A DNA stretch of 64,000 nucleotides from GCA-002697625 sp002697625 (GCA_964004625.1 CAXFOB010000039.1:62001-126000), one strand, 5' to 3'; numbered from the stretch's first letter, positions 18,184 to 29,700 are shown. Numbers and translations are program-made. The notes: generated by a model not told the origin, from the letters alone.

Positions 18184-18409
18184 AAAATCATTAGTTTTTA
18201 TATTAGGGATTTTTCTATCACTAAAATCATATTCTCAATGTGCAATGTGTAAGGCGGTAGTTGAGTCAAGTTTAGAATCTGGAGCTGATACAGGTTCTGG
18301 TTTAAATGATGGTATTTTATATTTAATGTCTATGCCATATATATGTATTTTCTTATTTGGATTATTCTATTATTTACAGAAAAGAAAAAAACATGTGAAG
18401 ACTCTTTAA
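18173..18409 (+). CDS. Small cox-linked membrane protein with CAMC motif
   Basis: A 78-residue protein with a signal peptide or signal anchor (residues 1 to about 22, ending KSYSQ), then CAMCKA directly at the predicted mature N-terminus. A short linker follows, then one helix near residues 50-68 with a basic tail. Similar small proteins lie beside cytochrome oxidase genes in other Bacteroidota; function is not known. The exported CxxC at the very N-terminus suggests a metal or redox role in oxidase assembly, which is inference. The ATG at 18173-18175 lies inside the end of the SCO gene (11-base overlap). Confidence 0.75.
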   Translation: MLNKKSLVFILGIFLSLKSYSQCAMCKAVVESSLESGADTGSGLNDGILYLMSMPYICIFLFGLFYYLQKRKKHVKTL

Positions 18410-18412
18410 TTA

Positions 18413-19300
18413 ATGAAAATTCTAATTTTTTACTTTCAATTATTAAAATTCAGATTATCTTTTACCGTAGTTTTTTCTGCTGCAACTGGTTATTTATTAG
18501 GGGTAACAAATTTTCATTTAAATGAATTTATTTTATTAATAATTGGAGGTTTTTTAGTCACGGGATCTGCTAATGGATTTAATCAGGTTTTAGAGAAAGA
18601 TTTTGACAAACTTATGAAAAGAACTACTGGTAGGCCACTCCCTACAAAAAACTTAAGTATCCTACAAGCAGTTGTTTTTTCCTCAATAATAGGCGCTATA
18701 GGATTGTATTGCTTAAACTTTATTCATCCAGAAAATGGATTCTATGGAGGGATGTCCAAATCTTCATTTTTCGGATTAATTTCTATGCTTTTATACGTCC
18801 TTTCTTACACTCCCTTAAAAAGAATCTCTACGATATGTATATTTATTGGTGCGATACCAGGAGCTATTCCATTTTTATTGGGTTGGGTTGCCGCAACGGA
18901 TAATTTTGGTATTGCAGCAGGAACCTTGTTTGCCATTCAATTTTTCTGGCAGTTCCCTCATTTTATTGCTATATCATGGGTCCTTGATGATGAATATAAA
19001 AAGGCTGGTTTTAAGATGATGTTTGGAGGAGAAAAAGGAAAATATCCGGCTGCGATTTCTGTGGTAACATCTATAATTATGATGATAATATCGGTTCTTC
19101 CTTATTTTTATATTGAGACTCTAAATTTATCTAACATAGCATTTATTTCTGTTTTATGCCTAGGTATTTGGTTTACTCTTAAATCAATTTTCTTATTTAG
19201 AGAGACAGAAGATAAAAGCGCTAAAAAATTAATGATTGCATCTTTTTTGTATTTACCCCTGATGCAAATTATTTATGTATTTGACAAATATCTTATTTAA
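18413..19300 (+). CDS. ctaB: Protoheme IX farnesyltransferase (heme O synthase)
   Basis: UbiA-family prenyltransferase that adds a farnesyl group to heme B to form heme O, the first step to heme A for the aa3 oxidase. The 295 residues have about eight helices and the Asp-rich motif in NQVLEKDFDKLMKRTTGRPL (about residues 57-76). The second motif region, DDEYKKAGFKMM, is near 185. Last gene of the plus-strand cox operon, four bases after the CAMC protein. Its stop overlaps that of heme A synthase on the other strand by four bases, so the two heme-tailoring genes meet tail to tail. Confidence 0.95.
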   Translation: MKILIFYFQLLKFRLSFTVVFSAATGYLLGVTNFHLNEFILLIIGGFLVTGSANGFNQVLEKDFDKLMKRTTGRPLPTKNLSILQAVVFSSIIGAIGLYCLNFIHPENGFYGGMSKSSFFGLISMLLYVLSYTPLKRISTICIFIGAIPGAIPFLLGWVAATDNFGIAAGTLFAIQFFWQFPHFIAISWVLDDEYKKAGFKMMFGGEKGKYPAAISVVTSIIMMIISVLPYFYIETLNLSNIAFISVLCLGIWFTLKSIFLFRETEDKSAKKLMIASFLYLPLMQIIYVFDKYLI

Positions 19301-20307
19301 GATTTTTTGAAAATAAATAGAGAGTAAACTACTGACATCAATAAAAAGAAAGCCCCTAATTGATGAGCCAGCGCCAAAGAAATCGGCACTTTTAAAAGTA
19401 ATGTTAGTATTCCTAAAACAGCTTGAAACATAACAAGAGAAATAATAATATTTAAGGAGGAGATTTGATTGTTTTCCAATTTTATTTTTTTACCTTTAAA
19501 CCACATAAATCCTACAAAGGAAACAATTACCACAGCTAGTATTCGGTGTACAAATTGAACACCATATGGAGCTTCAATAAAGTTTTTCCATAATGGATCC
19601 AAGTAATATACTGCTTGAGGAATCCACTCTCCATTCATCTTTGGCCACGTGTTGAACCCTATTCCCGCATTTAAACCAGCAACAAATGCTCCATATATTA
19701 TTTGAATCAAAACCAGAAAAAATAAAATTGTAGTATATTTAAAAAAAGTACGATTTCCTTTTAATTTATCAGTAATTATTAGAGGAAGCGCAACCCAAAA
19801 TGTAAAGGAACAAGTCAAAAATGCTGTAGTTAAATGAACCGCTAGTCTGTAATGACTTACATCAGGTCTTTCTACTAATCCGCTTTTCACCATCCACCAA
19901 CCAATAGCTCCTTGTAAGGCCCCTAAACAAAACAAGACTGTAGATTGAAGAATTAATTTTTTACTTAACTTTTTCTTAATTAGAAAATAAATAAAAGGTA
20001 TAATAAAAACCAACCCTAAAACCCTGCCCATTAATCTATGAAGATATTCCCAAAAAAAGATGTATTTAAAATCAGAAAGGGTATAGCTGAAATTTATCTT
20101 TTTAAATTCTGGAGATTGTTTATATAGTTCAAATGTCTCTTGCCATTGAACTTCATTTAAAGGAGGTATTGCTCCCATAAATAGACTCCAATTTACCATG
20201 GAAAGTCCAGAATGAGTTAGTCTAGTAACCCCTCCAATAATAACCATAAGTAATATCAAAAGGCAGCCAGAAATTAACCATAAAATAACAGCTTTGTTTT
20301 CTTTCAT
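19297..20307 (-). CDS. ctaA: Heme A synthase (COX15/CtaA family)
   Basis: Oxidises the C8 methyl of heme O to give heme A. The 336-residue membrane protein has about eight helices in two related halves. Conserved His are visible in GGVTRLTHSGLSMVNW, in FWEYLHRLMGR, in HYRLAVHLTTAF, in QFVHRILAV and in ALAHQLGAFFL, the ligand set of the COX15 family. Its length matches the alphaproteobacterial and eukaryotic type more than the Bacillus type. It is transcribed with DUF420 and aspS at one-base gaps, so this part of oxidase biogenesis is driven from the aspS promoter. Confidence 0.94.
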   Translation of the reverse strand: MKENKAVILWLISGCLLILLMVIIGGVTRLTHSGLSMVNWSLFMGAIPPLNEVQWQETFELYKQSPEFKKINFSYTLSDFKYIFFWEYLHRLMGRVLGLVFIIPFIYFLIKKKLSKKLILQSTVLFCLGALQGAIGWWMVKSGLVERPDVSHYRLAVHLTTAFLTCSFTFWVALPLIITDKLKGNRTFFKYTTILFFLVLIQIIYGAFVAGLNAGIGFNTWPKMNGEWIPQAVYYLDPLWKNFIEAPYGVQFVHRILAVVIVSFVGFMWFKGKKIKLENNQISSLNIIISLVMFQAVLGILTLLLKVPISLALAHQLGAFFLLMSVVYSLFIFKKS

Positions 20308-20308
20308 A

Positions 20309-20842
20309 TTAATAATAAGGAGCCATAAAAAGATAAACCATTACACCAGTAATCGCGACATACATCCATATTGGGAAAGTCCATTTAACAATTCTTTTAT
20401 GTGCAGATATTTCTCCAGTCATTCCTCTATAGATTGAAAATAATGCAAGCGGAAGGACAGGAACAGATAAAATAATATGACTAATTAAAACAAAAAAGTA
20501 AACGTATCTAATACTGCCCTCTCCTCCAAAAGGAACAGGGTCATTTGTTAGTTTAGAAATCACATACGAAATCAAAAACACAGAAGATAATACAAAAGCC
20601 GTCATCATAGAAATTTTATGTGCTTTAGTGTTTTTATTTTTAATTAAAATAAATCCAGTAAATAATAAGATAGAAGTAGACCCATTTAATATCGCATGAA
20701 AAAATGGAAGAGATCTAAAATCCAAGCTTTCAGATTCAACACGTAATACATCTGGGAATATCATTAGTAATGCAACTACAATAGGAATAAGAATAGATAA
20801 TACAATAATTAGAGGGACAAAGAATGAATCTTTTTTTTTCAT
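20309..20842 (-). CDS. DUF420 membrane protein
   Basis: A 177-residue protein with five predicted helices, matching the DUF420 family, which is repeatedly found with cytochrome oxidase and heme A genes. Conserved His lie in LPFFHAILNG, in TKAHKISMM, in FVLISHIILSV and in ISAHKRIVKW, one near the membrane face of each helix. This suggests heme or copper binding, an inference only. It lies one base from both aspS and ctaA in the same operon. The function is not established. Confidence 0.85.
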   Translation of the reverse strand: MKKKDSFFVPLIIVLSILIPIVVALLMIFPDVLRVESESLDFRSLPFFHAILNGSTSILLFTGFILIKNKNTKAHKISMMTAFVLSSVFLISYVISKLTNDPVPFGGEGSIRYVYFFVLISHIILSVPVLPLALFSIYRGMTGEISAHKRIVKWTFPIWMYVAITGVMVYLFMAPYY

Positions 20843-20843
20843 T

Positions 20844-22586
20844 TTATTTAAGTTTTATGTTAAGCTCATTTAATTGTTCGTTATCAATAAATGAGGGAGA
20901 ATCAATCATCACGTCTCTTCCAGCATTATTTTTTGGAAATGCAATAAAGTCTCGAATATTCTCTTGTCCTCCCATTATAGCACAAAGTCTATCAAATCCG
21001 AAAGCAACACCACCATGAGGAGGAGCTCCATGTTCAAACGCTTTTATCAAAAAACCGAATTGTTCTTTTGCTTCTTCATCAGAAAACCCTAGATGTTTAA
21101 ACATCAATTTTTGTAACTCTCCATCATGAATCCTTATACTCCCACCTCCAATTTCATTTCCATTTATCACTAAGTCATACGCATTTGCTCTTACTGCAGC
21201 CGGATCTGTATCTAATTTTTCGATATCATTTGGCTTAGGAGACGTAAATGGATGGTGCATTGCATGATATCTATTTGTTTCCTCATCCCATTCTAATAAT
21301 GGAAAATCTAACACCCATAAAGGAGCAAATTCTTCTGGATTTCTCAGTCCTAATTCTTCGGCTAAATGTAGTCTTAAAGTAGACAGAGCTTTTCTTGTTT
21401 TAAGCTTTTCTCCAGATAAAATTAAAATTAAATCTCCAGAAGCAGCTTTACATTTATCAGCCCAATTATTTAGATCTTCTTGTGAGAAAAATTTATCAAC
21501 TGAAGATTTAAAAGTACCATCTTCATTACATTTACAATAAACCAATCCTTTTGCTCCAACTTGAGGAGTTTTAACAAAGTCAGTTAGTTTGTCAATTTGT
21601 TTTCTGCTAAATGAAGCCCCGTCTTTTACATTAATTCCAACTACTAATTCAGCACTATCAAATACCACAAAATTATTCTGTTGGCAAACTTCATTCATTT
21701 CTACAAATTTCATTCCAAATCGAATATCTGGTTTGTCTGAACCATATTTTTTCATTGCATCATCATAGGTTATTCTAGGGAATTCATGCAATTCAACTCC
21801 CTTAACCTCCTTTAATAAATGACGAGTTAGACCTTCAAATGTATTTAATATATCTTCTTGTTCTACAAAGGACATTTCACAGTCTATTTGTGTAAATTCT
21901 GGCTGTCTGTCTGCTCTTAAATCTTCGTCCCTAAAACATTTTACTATCTGATAATATTTATCCATTCCGGCAACCATTAACAATTGTTTAAAAGTCTGGG
22001 GTGATTGAGGTAAAGCATAAAATTGTCCTTCATTCATTCTACTTGGAACGACAAAATCTCTAGCTCCTTCAGGAGTAGATTTAATCAAATAAGGTGTTTC
22101 CACCTCACAAAAACCTTGATTGTCTAGATATTTCCTGGTTTCAATAGACACTTTTGCTCTAAGCATTAAGTTTTCTTTTACGGGTTTTCTTCTAATGTCT
22201 AAATACCTGTATTTCATTCTTAATTTGTCACCACCATCTGTTTCGTCTTCTATAGTAAATGGAGGTGTTTTTGATGCGTTTAGAACTATTAAATCGGATA
22301 CTATAATTTCAATATCTCCTGTTGGAATACTTTTATTTTTAGAGCTCCGCTCAATAACAATTCCTGTTACTTTTATCACATATTCTCTTCCTAACTTTCT
22401 TGCTTTTTCGCATAGGTCAGAGCTCTCATCCATATTGAATGTAAGTTGTGTAATTCCATATCTATCCCTTAAATCAATAAAGGTCATCCCTCCTAAATCT
22501 CTATTTTTTTGCACCCAACCGCTAAGTTGTACCTCTTCACCAATATTATTTATGTCTAACTCTCCGCAAGTATGTGTTCTTAACAT
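20844..22586 (-). CDS. aspS: Aspartyl-tRNA synthetase (bacterial type)
   Basis: Class II synthetase for tRNA-Asp. The start at ATG 22584-22586 gives MLRTHTCGEL, the normal bacterial AspS N-terminus (580 residues); an upstream TTG at 22610 would add eight residues and run into the promoter. Domains in order: OB-fold anticodon-binding domain (about 1-110), class II core with FRDEDLRADRQPEFTQID (motif 2), the bacterial GAD insertion in the middle, and motif 3 GVAFGFDRL near residue 525. It leads an operon with DUF420 and ctaA. The promoter is interlocked with that of the divergent tadA. Confidence 0.97.
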   Translation of the reverse strand: MLRTHTCGELDINNIGEEVQLSGWVQKNRDLGGMTFIDLRDRYGITQLTFNMDESSDLCEKARKLGREYVIKVTGIVIERSSKNKSIPTGDIEIIVSDLIVLNASKTPPFTIEDETDGGDKLRMKYRYLDIRRKPVKENLMLRAKVSIETRKYLDNQGFCEVETPYLIKSTPEGARDFVVPSRMNEGQFYALPQSPQTFKQLLMVAGMDKYYQIVKCFRDEDLRADRQPEFTQIDCEMSFVEQEDILNTFEGLTRHLLKEVKGVELHEFPRITYDDAMKKYGSDKPDIRFGMKFVEMNEVCQQNNFVVFDSAELVVGINVKDGASFSRKQIDKLTDFVKTPQVGAKGLVYCKCNEDGTFKSSVDKFFSQEDLNNWADKCKAASGDLILILSGEKLKTRKALSTLRLHLAEELGLRNPEEFAPLWVLDFPLLEWDEETNRYHAMHHPFTSPKPNDIEKLDTDPAAVRANAYDLVINGNEIGGGSIRIHDGELQKLMFKHLGFSDEEAKEQFGFLIKAFEHGAPPHGGVAFGFDRLCAIMGGQENIRDFIAFPKNNAGRDVMIDSPSFIDNEQLNELNIKLK

Positions 22587-22604
22587 TTTATTTTCTATAT
22601 TTGA

Positions 22605-22640
22605 TTGCAAAAATACAAAATAGCTATCTTATATTTGCAA
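22605..22640. promoter_or_regulatory. Interlocked divergent promoters of aspS and tadA
   Basis: Plus strand: TTG 22605-22607, 22 bases, TATATTTG 22630-22637, tadA ATG four bases later. Minus strand: TTG (CAA at 22638-22640), 22 bases, TATTTTTG (CAAAAATA at 22608-22615), aspS ATG 21 bases later. Each -33 triplet directly abuts the other promoter's -7 element, so the two form a near-symmetrical 36-base unit on which only one polymerase could sit at a time. Confidence 0.7.
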
Positions 22641-22641
22641 A

Positions 22642-23091
22642 ATGGAAATAAATCCTTTCACAGACGAATATTTTATGAAAGAAGCTTTGAAAGAAGCGGA
22701 AAAAGCAAATCATATAAACGAGATTCCTGTAGGAGCGGTGGTGGTGTGTGATAATCAGATTATTGCAAGGGCGCATAACTACACCGAAGCTTTAAATGAT
22801 GTAACTGCACATGCCGAGATGCAAGCCTTCACCTCAGCAGCTGATTTTTTAGGGGGAAAATATCTAGATGAATGCACATTATACGTTACCTTAGAACCCT
22901 GCGTAATGTGTGCAGGAGCATCTTATTGGACTCAATTAAAGAAAATTGTGTTTGGTACATCAGAAGAAAAAAGAGGATTTTTAAGTATTAATGATAAAAT
23001 TTTACACCCCAAAACTGAACTTGTAAAAGGAGTACTAGAAGAAGAATGTTCTAAATTATTAAAGGATTTCTTTAAAAAGAAAAGACAATAA
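22642..23091 (+). CDS. tadA: tRNA-specific adenosine deaminase TadA
   Basis: Cytidine/deoxycytidylate deaminase-fold enzyme that converts A34 of tRNA-Arg(ACG) to inosine. The zinc site is complete: HAE (H57, with the proton-shuttling E59) and PCVMC (C87, C90). The 149-residue length and the conserved EIPVGAVVV strand near residue 27 fit TadA. A guanine deaminase is a less likely alternative because of the essential nature and single-copy pattern of TadA. The promoter leaves at most a few bases of untranslated leader. The downstream bacilliredoxin has its own promoter. Confidence 0.9.
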   Translation: MEINPFTDEYFMKEALKEAEKANHINEIPVGAVVVCDNQIIARAHNYTEALNDVTAHAEMQAFTSAADFLGGKYLDECTLYVTLEPCVMCAGASYWTQLKKIVFGTSEEKRGFLSINDKILHPKTELVKGVLEEECSKLLKDFFKKKRQ

Positions 23092-23095
23092 ATCG

Positions 23096-23103
23096 TATTT
23101 TTG
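23096..23103 (+). promoter_or_regulatory. -7 element of the bacilliredoxin gene
   Basis: TATTTTTG starts five bases after the tadA stop codon and ends 22 bases before the next ATG. It matches TAnnTTTG. No convincing -33 element is seen. Confidence 0.5.
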
Positions 23104-23125
23104 CAATAGAATAAAAATTAAAATT

Positions 23126-23539
23126 ATGTATCCAGAAGAAATGTGTAAACCAATGAGAGAAGATTTAACTTCAGTTGGTTTTGTCGAAATGAAAACCCCA
23201 GAAGAAGTAGCGGACATCTTAAATAAGAAAGAAGGCACAGTATTAGTTATGGTGAATTCTGTTTGCGGTTGTGCTGCAGGAAATGCAAGACCAGCTGTAA
23301 AATTAGCATCTACATTTAGCCCTAAACCTGATGTGTTCGCTACAGTTTTTGCAGGGCAAGATGTTGGAGCTACTGCAAAAGCTAGAGAATATATGAGCCC
23401 TTTTCCTCCTTCATCTCCATCAATTGCTTTATTTAAAGATGGTCAATTAATTCATTTCATAGAAAGACATCATATTGAAGGAAGATCCTCACAAATGATT
23501 GCAGATAATTTAAAGGACGCTTTTACTCAAGCTTGCTAG
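23126..23539 (+). CDS. BrxA/BrxB-family bacilliredoxin
   Basis: Thioredoxin-like protein of the YphP/YqiW family (137 residues), with the diagnostic CGC active-site motif in NSVCGCAAGNARP (C47, C49). In Bacillus these proteins remove bacillithiol from mixed disulfides. Bacteroidota members are widely annotated the same way, and some make bacillithiol, though no biosynthesis gene is in this window. No signal peptide; cytosolic. The family MYPEEM start is present, so the start is secure. It sits alone between tadA and the adhesin gene, and a weak hairpin follows it. Confidence 0.92.
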   Translation: MYPEEMCKPMREDLTSVGFVEMKTPEEVADILNKKEGTVLVMVNSVCGCAAGNARPAVKLASTFSPKPDVFATVFAGQDVGATAKAREYMSPFPPSSPSIALFKDGQLIHFIERHHIEGRSSQMIADNLKDAFTQAC

Positions 23540-23588
23540 ATAAATCTTTGAAAATTATTTAAATAAAAAAATTACTTAAAATTACTTT

Positions 23589-23613
23589 AAGGAGCTACTA
23601 CCTCTCCTTTTTT
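23589..23613 (+). terminator. Weak intrinsic terminator after the bacilliredoxin gene
   Basis: AAGGAG (23589-23594) and CTCCTT (23604-23609) form a six-base-pair stem with a nine-base loop, running into a T stretch to 23613. It is well placed, 50 bases after the stop codon, but short. Confidence 0.45.
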
Positions 23614-23706
23614 CTGAGTATTTTTTATAAAAAGATTATTTGTCCTAGTTTTAATAAATTTTGTATCTTGCACCATTAAATATATACACTAAAATAGTAT
23701 TAAGAA

Positions 23707-26700
23707 ATGAAAAAATTACTACTTCTAGGATTTGCATTTATGATGTCGATTTGTACAATTAACACAAATGCGCAAACTATTTCGTCTGTTTCCACCACCT
23801 CCCCAATATTATGTTTTGGTGACATGGCTTCTATAAACGTTCAGGTGAATCAAACTAATCCACCCACTGTATTAAAAGTTATAGTTGGATATTATCTTTT
23901 TGGTACATTTATCCCAATTACCTCTACAAATAATACAACAGCAGTAAATATAAATGTTCCTGGATTAGCAGCTCAAACGTATACGATTAGGATAGTAGAT
24001 TCTGTAGATTATTATGCTACTAATCCTGATGGAAGTAATCCAAATTCAATTTATGATTTTACAACACTTAATATTACTCAACCACTTCAATTGTCTAATA
24101 CGGCTGGTCAAGGCTCCACATTACTTTGTTATGCAGATTGTGACGCTCAAGTTAACATAAACCTGATGGGAGGGACCCCTCCTTATTCCATTGCATTTGG
24201 TTCGGGTATTTCAACTACAATTTCAGCCTTTGACTCGCTATATTCCAACTTATGTGCTGGAAATTATAATATTGCAGTTACAGATGCTAATGGATGTCAA
24301 ACAACTGGATCTTCCCCCACAAGTATTACAGTTTCAGAACCCTCACTACTGACACCAAATGGCAGTATTACATCTAACTGGAACGGCGAGGATATTAGTT
24401 GTTTTGGCGCATCAGATGGTGAAATTACAGCCTCTGTTTCTGGCGGTACTCCATCATATACTTATTCCTTAGATGGTATTACTTACGGAAATTCTGCAGT
24501 TTTTTCTAATCTTTCCGCAGGGACATATACGGTTTATTATAGAGATGCAAACGGTTGCGACACTTCTGAACAGATAACATTAAATAACCCTCCAGATTTA
24601 TCAGGAGTTATTTCTATTACTACTCAAGTATCTTGTTTCGGAGTTTGTGATGGGGTATTAGATTTTCAAGTAGATAATATTTTAACCGGAACAGCTCCTT
24701 ATACTTATTCAATTAATGGTGGAGGTTTTCAGAACTCTAGTACTTTTACAGGGTTATGTGGAAACACAACATACTCCATCACGATAATGGATGCCAATAA
24801 TTGTACTTTTACGGCAAATACGTTTTTACCTGCTCCTACATCCGTTTCCTTTACCTATACAACATCTGATTATAATGGTTTTGACATAAGTTGTAACGGA
24901 TTTAGTGATGGAGAAATTTTATTTGACGCTCCTTCAGGAGGTCAACCCCCTTATTCTTATTCTGTAGATGGAGTCACTTTTAGTTCTAATATGTCTTTTA
25001 CTGGTTTGTCTGCAGGAACATATAATGTTTCTGTCCAAGACGCTAATGGTTGTGTTAATACAATAGTAGTAAATCTAACAGAGCCATTACCTTTTGCAAT
25101 AAATTTCACAATAGATAATTTAGTAAGTTGTCCTGAAATTTGTGATGGGGAAATAAGCGTTATGCCTTCTAATGGAACAACTCCAATTCTTTATGATTTA
25201 ACAGGATATTCTACACAAACTTCACAGTCTTGGACAGGGTTGTGTGGAGACATAACTTTTGGATCATATAACTTAAGCGCTACTGATGATAATGGATGTA
25301 CCGCTTCAACAAATATTTCCTTATCCGAGCCTTTGCCATTTAATTACACTGTAGATTCTGTAACAGAAACGTGTAATCTAGTAAACGGACAAGCTTCTAT
25401 TTCAGTAACACAAGGAGGAACTATTCCATACGCATACTTATGGGATGATTTATCTGCACAAACAACTGCTACCGCTACTAATCTTTCTACAGGTATGTAT
25501 GTTGTACGAGTTACAGATGCAAACGGATGTCAGTTTATAGAAGATATTTTTGTTCCTGAAGCAGCTATTACTTTAAGCTTTGATAGTATTCCTCCATGTA
25601 ATGGAGGTGCTGATGGATCAGCTACAGTAAATCCAAATGGGACTCCACCTTATAATATTTTATGGGAGACCGGAGTAACTACTAATACCATAACAGGCTT
25701 AAACCCAGGATACTATACTGTAACAGTTTCAGACGCTACAGGTTGTGCGATTATTGATTCTGTAGAGGTTCCTGCGTCTGCTATTGTTTCAATGACATTA
25801 GATGTCCCAAATTCCACATTAAGTGTTTTATGTAATGGATTTCAATCAGATACTATTACAGTAATCGCTAATGGAGGAACCGGTCCTGGAACTTATCAAT
25901 ATTATATACCAGGGGTGTTTCCAATACCTCAATACAATAATATTTTTAGTGGATTATATGCTGGTACTTATGATGTTTTTGTTGAAGATGCAAATGGATG
26001 TACAGATGTTGTTTCTGTAACTATTACAGAACCAGATGTAATTTATTATTCAGCAACTTCTTCGGATGTGAGTTGTAATTCTGGTTCTGATGGATCTGTT
26101 TGGGTTGATTCAGTTTCTGGAGGTACCGCTCCTTATTTTTACTCATGGAATACAGCTCAGAATACATCTATAATTAATAATTTACCAGCAGGAACTTATA
26201 CTGTTAGTGTAACAGATGTGAATAACTGTGCCTCTAACCCACAACAAGTTACGGTTGTTATTAATGAACCTTCGATTTTAACATCTAATATAAATATTAT
26301 CAATCACTCTTCATGTGCTGGTAGTCAAACCGCTGCAAATGGTGAGGCTCAGGTAGTTGTTTCTGGAGGTTCTCCAGGATATAATTATTCTTGGTCTACA
26401 GGTACAAATACAGATAATATTTCATTATTGTTTCCAGGAACATACACTGTTGATATAACTGATGCTAATGGGTGTATGATTACCGATACAGCAGTTATAA
26501 ATTCTGGAACAAATCCTATTTTGGATGTAACAGTACAAAATGTTTCTTGTTATGGAGCAAATGACGGTATGATGATTACATCTGCTGCTTCTGGAACTGC
26601 TCCATATCAGTTTTCTTCTGATGGAGGTAATACATTTGTTCCGCTAGGAACACCATTTGGACCTTCTGGAGAAGCATCTTACTTTATTACTGTTGTTGAT

Positions 26701-29700
26701 GCGGAGGGATGTACGGATTCAGACTCTATTTTTGTAAACGAACCGGATGAATTAGTCATTACATCTTTAACAGTACAAAATGTACTTTGTTATGATAGTG
26801 CAAATGGAGAAATTACAGCAAATGTTTCTGGAGGTACCGGAAGTTATTCTTATTTATGGAATAATGGACAAACCTCAAATCCTGCACTAAACTTAATGCC
26901 TTCTACTTATAATGTTGTGGTAACTGACTCAATGGGTTGTAATACTAGTTCATTAAATGAAAATATTACTCAACCAGATAGTTTGTCTATTTTTAATATA
27001 TCTATTACAAATGTTAGTTGTAATGGAGGATCTGATGGGACTGCTATTTCTAATGTTACAGGAGGGACCCCAAATTATACTTATATCTGGAGCGGAGGGT
27101 CTGATACAAATTTAACCGCAGGAACTTACACCTCAACAATTACGGATGCTAATGGTTGTGTAACCACAAAGGATTTTACAATCACTGAACCATCTTCAAT
27201 TTCAGTTCAGTTTATAAGAGATTCAGTAGTTTGTTTAGGTGGTGATGATGGGATGGCAACAGCGATTGTTACTGGTGGGACAGGATTATATAACTTATTA
27301 TGGAGTGATGGAAGTACTACTAATATGGTAAATACTTTTAATGCGGGTTATCATACTTTAACTGTAACAGATGCAAACAATTGTGTGTTTGTAGACTCTG
27401 TAGAGATTTTAGAACCATCGCAATCTATAGAGATAGATTCTTTAATTGTATCTGCTATCACGTGTAATAATGCAAACAATGCTTCCATAACAGTGCTAGC
27501 TACAGGAGGTCAATTGCCATATGTTTACTCAAATACAAATGGAGTATTTACACAAAATGGAATATCCTTTATCAATCTTTCTCCTAATCAATATATAATG
27601 TATGTTAGAGATATTAGAGGTTGTATAGATAGAGATACAATAGTAATTACACAACCAGACTCTTTGTATATTGACAGTACAGTCTTTTCTCATATTACTT
27701 GTAATGGAGCGAATGATGGCCAGATTTTAGCGATTGACGCTTATGGAGGCACGCCTCCTTATTTATATTCTGTAAATGGAGGAGCGTACCATACAAATAT
27801 GGCTTATTTCCATTCTTATGGTCCGGGTACTTATACCGTACAGGTCGTAGATGCTAATAATTGTTCTGCACAAGACATAATTATTATTGAAGAACCAGAT
27901 GTATTAGATGTCTCTATTACTACATCATTATGGAATGGATATGAAATTAGATGTAATGGAGACAACTCTGGCACAGCTTCAATTTCAATAAATGGAGGAA
28001 ACGGACCGTATATTAAAACAGTGTATGATGCATCTAATAATATATTTTATACGGGAACATCAAACTCTATTACAGGTTTGTTGGCCGGAATATATACATT
28101 TGAAATTACTGATGATAATGGATGCGTACATCAAGAAGTATTAAGCTATCAAGAACCAACAGCTATATCTCATAACTTTGTTATTGATCATATTACCTGT
28201 ACTGGATGGACAAATGGATCTATTACCTGGAATGGTTCTGGAGGGGTTGGATCATCAACAACATATTCTTACTTATGGAACACTGGAGACACAACTTATT
28301 CATTAGGTAATATTGGAGTTGGTAATTATGATATTACTGTAACAGATGAAAATCAATGTTCTTCTAGTGCTACTGCTGTTGTAAATGGAAATAGTGTTCT
28401 TTCTACTTCTGTTGGAACGACACTGGACCCAACGTGCTGGAACTATTGTGATGGAGAAATTACTATAAATGTAACAGGAGGGGTTCCTAATATAAATGGT
28501 GCAGGAACTTCTATGTATAATTACCAATGGAATGATGTGTTAGCTCAAACTACACAAACTGCAATTGGTTTATGTGTAGATGATGTTACAAACTCATCTA
28601 CATTCATATGTGTAGTCACAGACGCTTTAGGATGCACTACAACCGAAACACATATATTGTCACAACCAGAAGAATTTGAGATTTCAATTTGGCAAACAGA
28701 TGATATTTCTTGTTATGGAGGAAGTAATGGTTCATTATCTGTTTCAACTACTGGTGGAAATGCAGGTAATGTAACTTATACATGGAACACTGGACAATCT
28801 TCTCCCCAAACTTCTATTAATAATTTATCGGCAGCAACTTATGTTGTTGTTGCTACTGATGCTTTAGGTTGTATGGACACAACAGATTATACAGTTTCTC
28901 AGCCTAATGAATTAGTATCGAATATTGCAGAAGTTGATATTTCAGATGTTTTATGTTTTGGAGAATCAACAGGAGAAATAAAAGTTACTGTTGTAGGAGG
29001 TTCTGTTAATGTAAATGATCAATACACTTATTCTTGGACTCCAAATATTGGAAATGCAACTTCTTCCTATGATTTTGGTACTAGTATTGGAACGGGAACA
29101 TTATCAGATTTAGACACCGGAATATATCAAGTTACAGTAACAGATATTAATAATTGTACCTCAACTTCTAATATGGTATATGTTGCTCAACCAACAAATC
29201 CATTAAGTATTTTTACAGACTCTACAGATAAAACTTGTTTAACAGAAGGAACTGCAACAGCTTATGTATTAGGTGGTACACCAACATATAATTATTTATG
29301 GACTCCTGGAGGACAAACTACATCTACCGCAACAGATTTAATTCCAAATACTACTTATACTGTTGAGGTGACGGATGAAAATGGATGTACCATATCTGAC
29401 CAAACTCATATTAATGGACATATGAATATATTCTTACCAAATAATGATGATGTTTTTGATACAACTATCTGTTTTGGGAAATCAGTATTTATTGATGTAG
29501 AAGATAAACCGAATCATTTATATGTTTGGACATATAATAATGAAAGTGAGATAATTTCTAATTCATCTTCTATAACTTTGAGTCCTGATGCAGGAATAAA
29601 TAATTATACTTTAACGATTACAGATTTAGCAAATTGTCCAAATGACCCATTTAGTGTTAGCGCTTCAATTACGGTAAATCAATTAGATATAAATCCGGTT

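Noticed and set aside
22120..22623. 167-codon plus-strand frame inside aspS
   Set aside because: Antisense to the conserved AspS core and ends in the aspS/tadA promoter; no protein features.
24400..29400. Regular repeats in the adhesin gene that could look like a repeat array
   Set aside because: They are diverged protein modules in one open frame of about 240-300 bases each, with no identical DNA repeats or spacers; not CRISPR.
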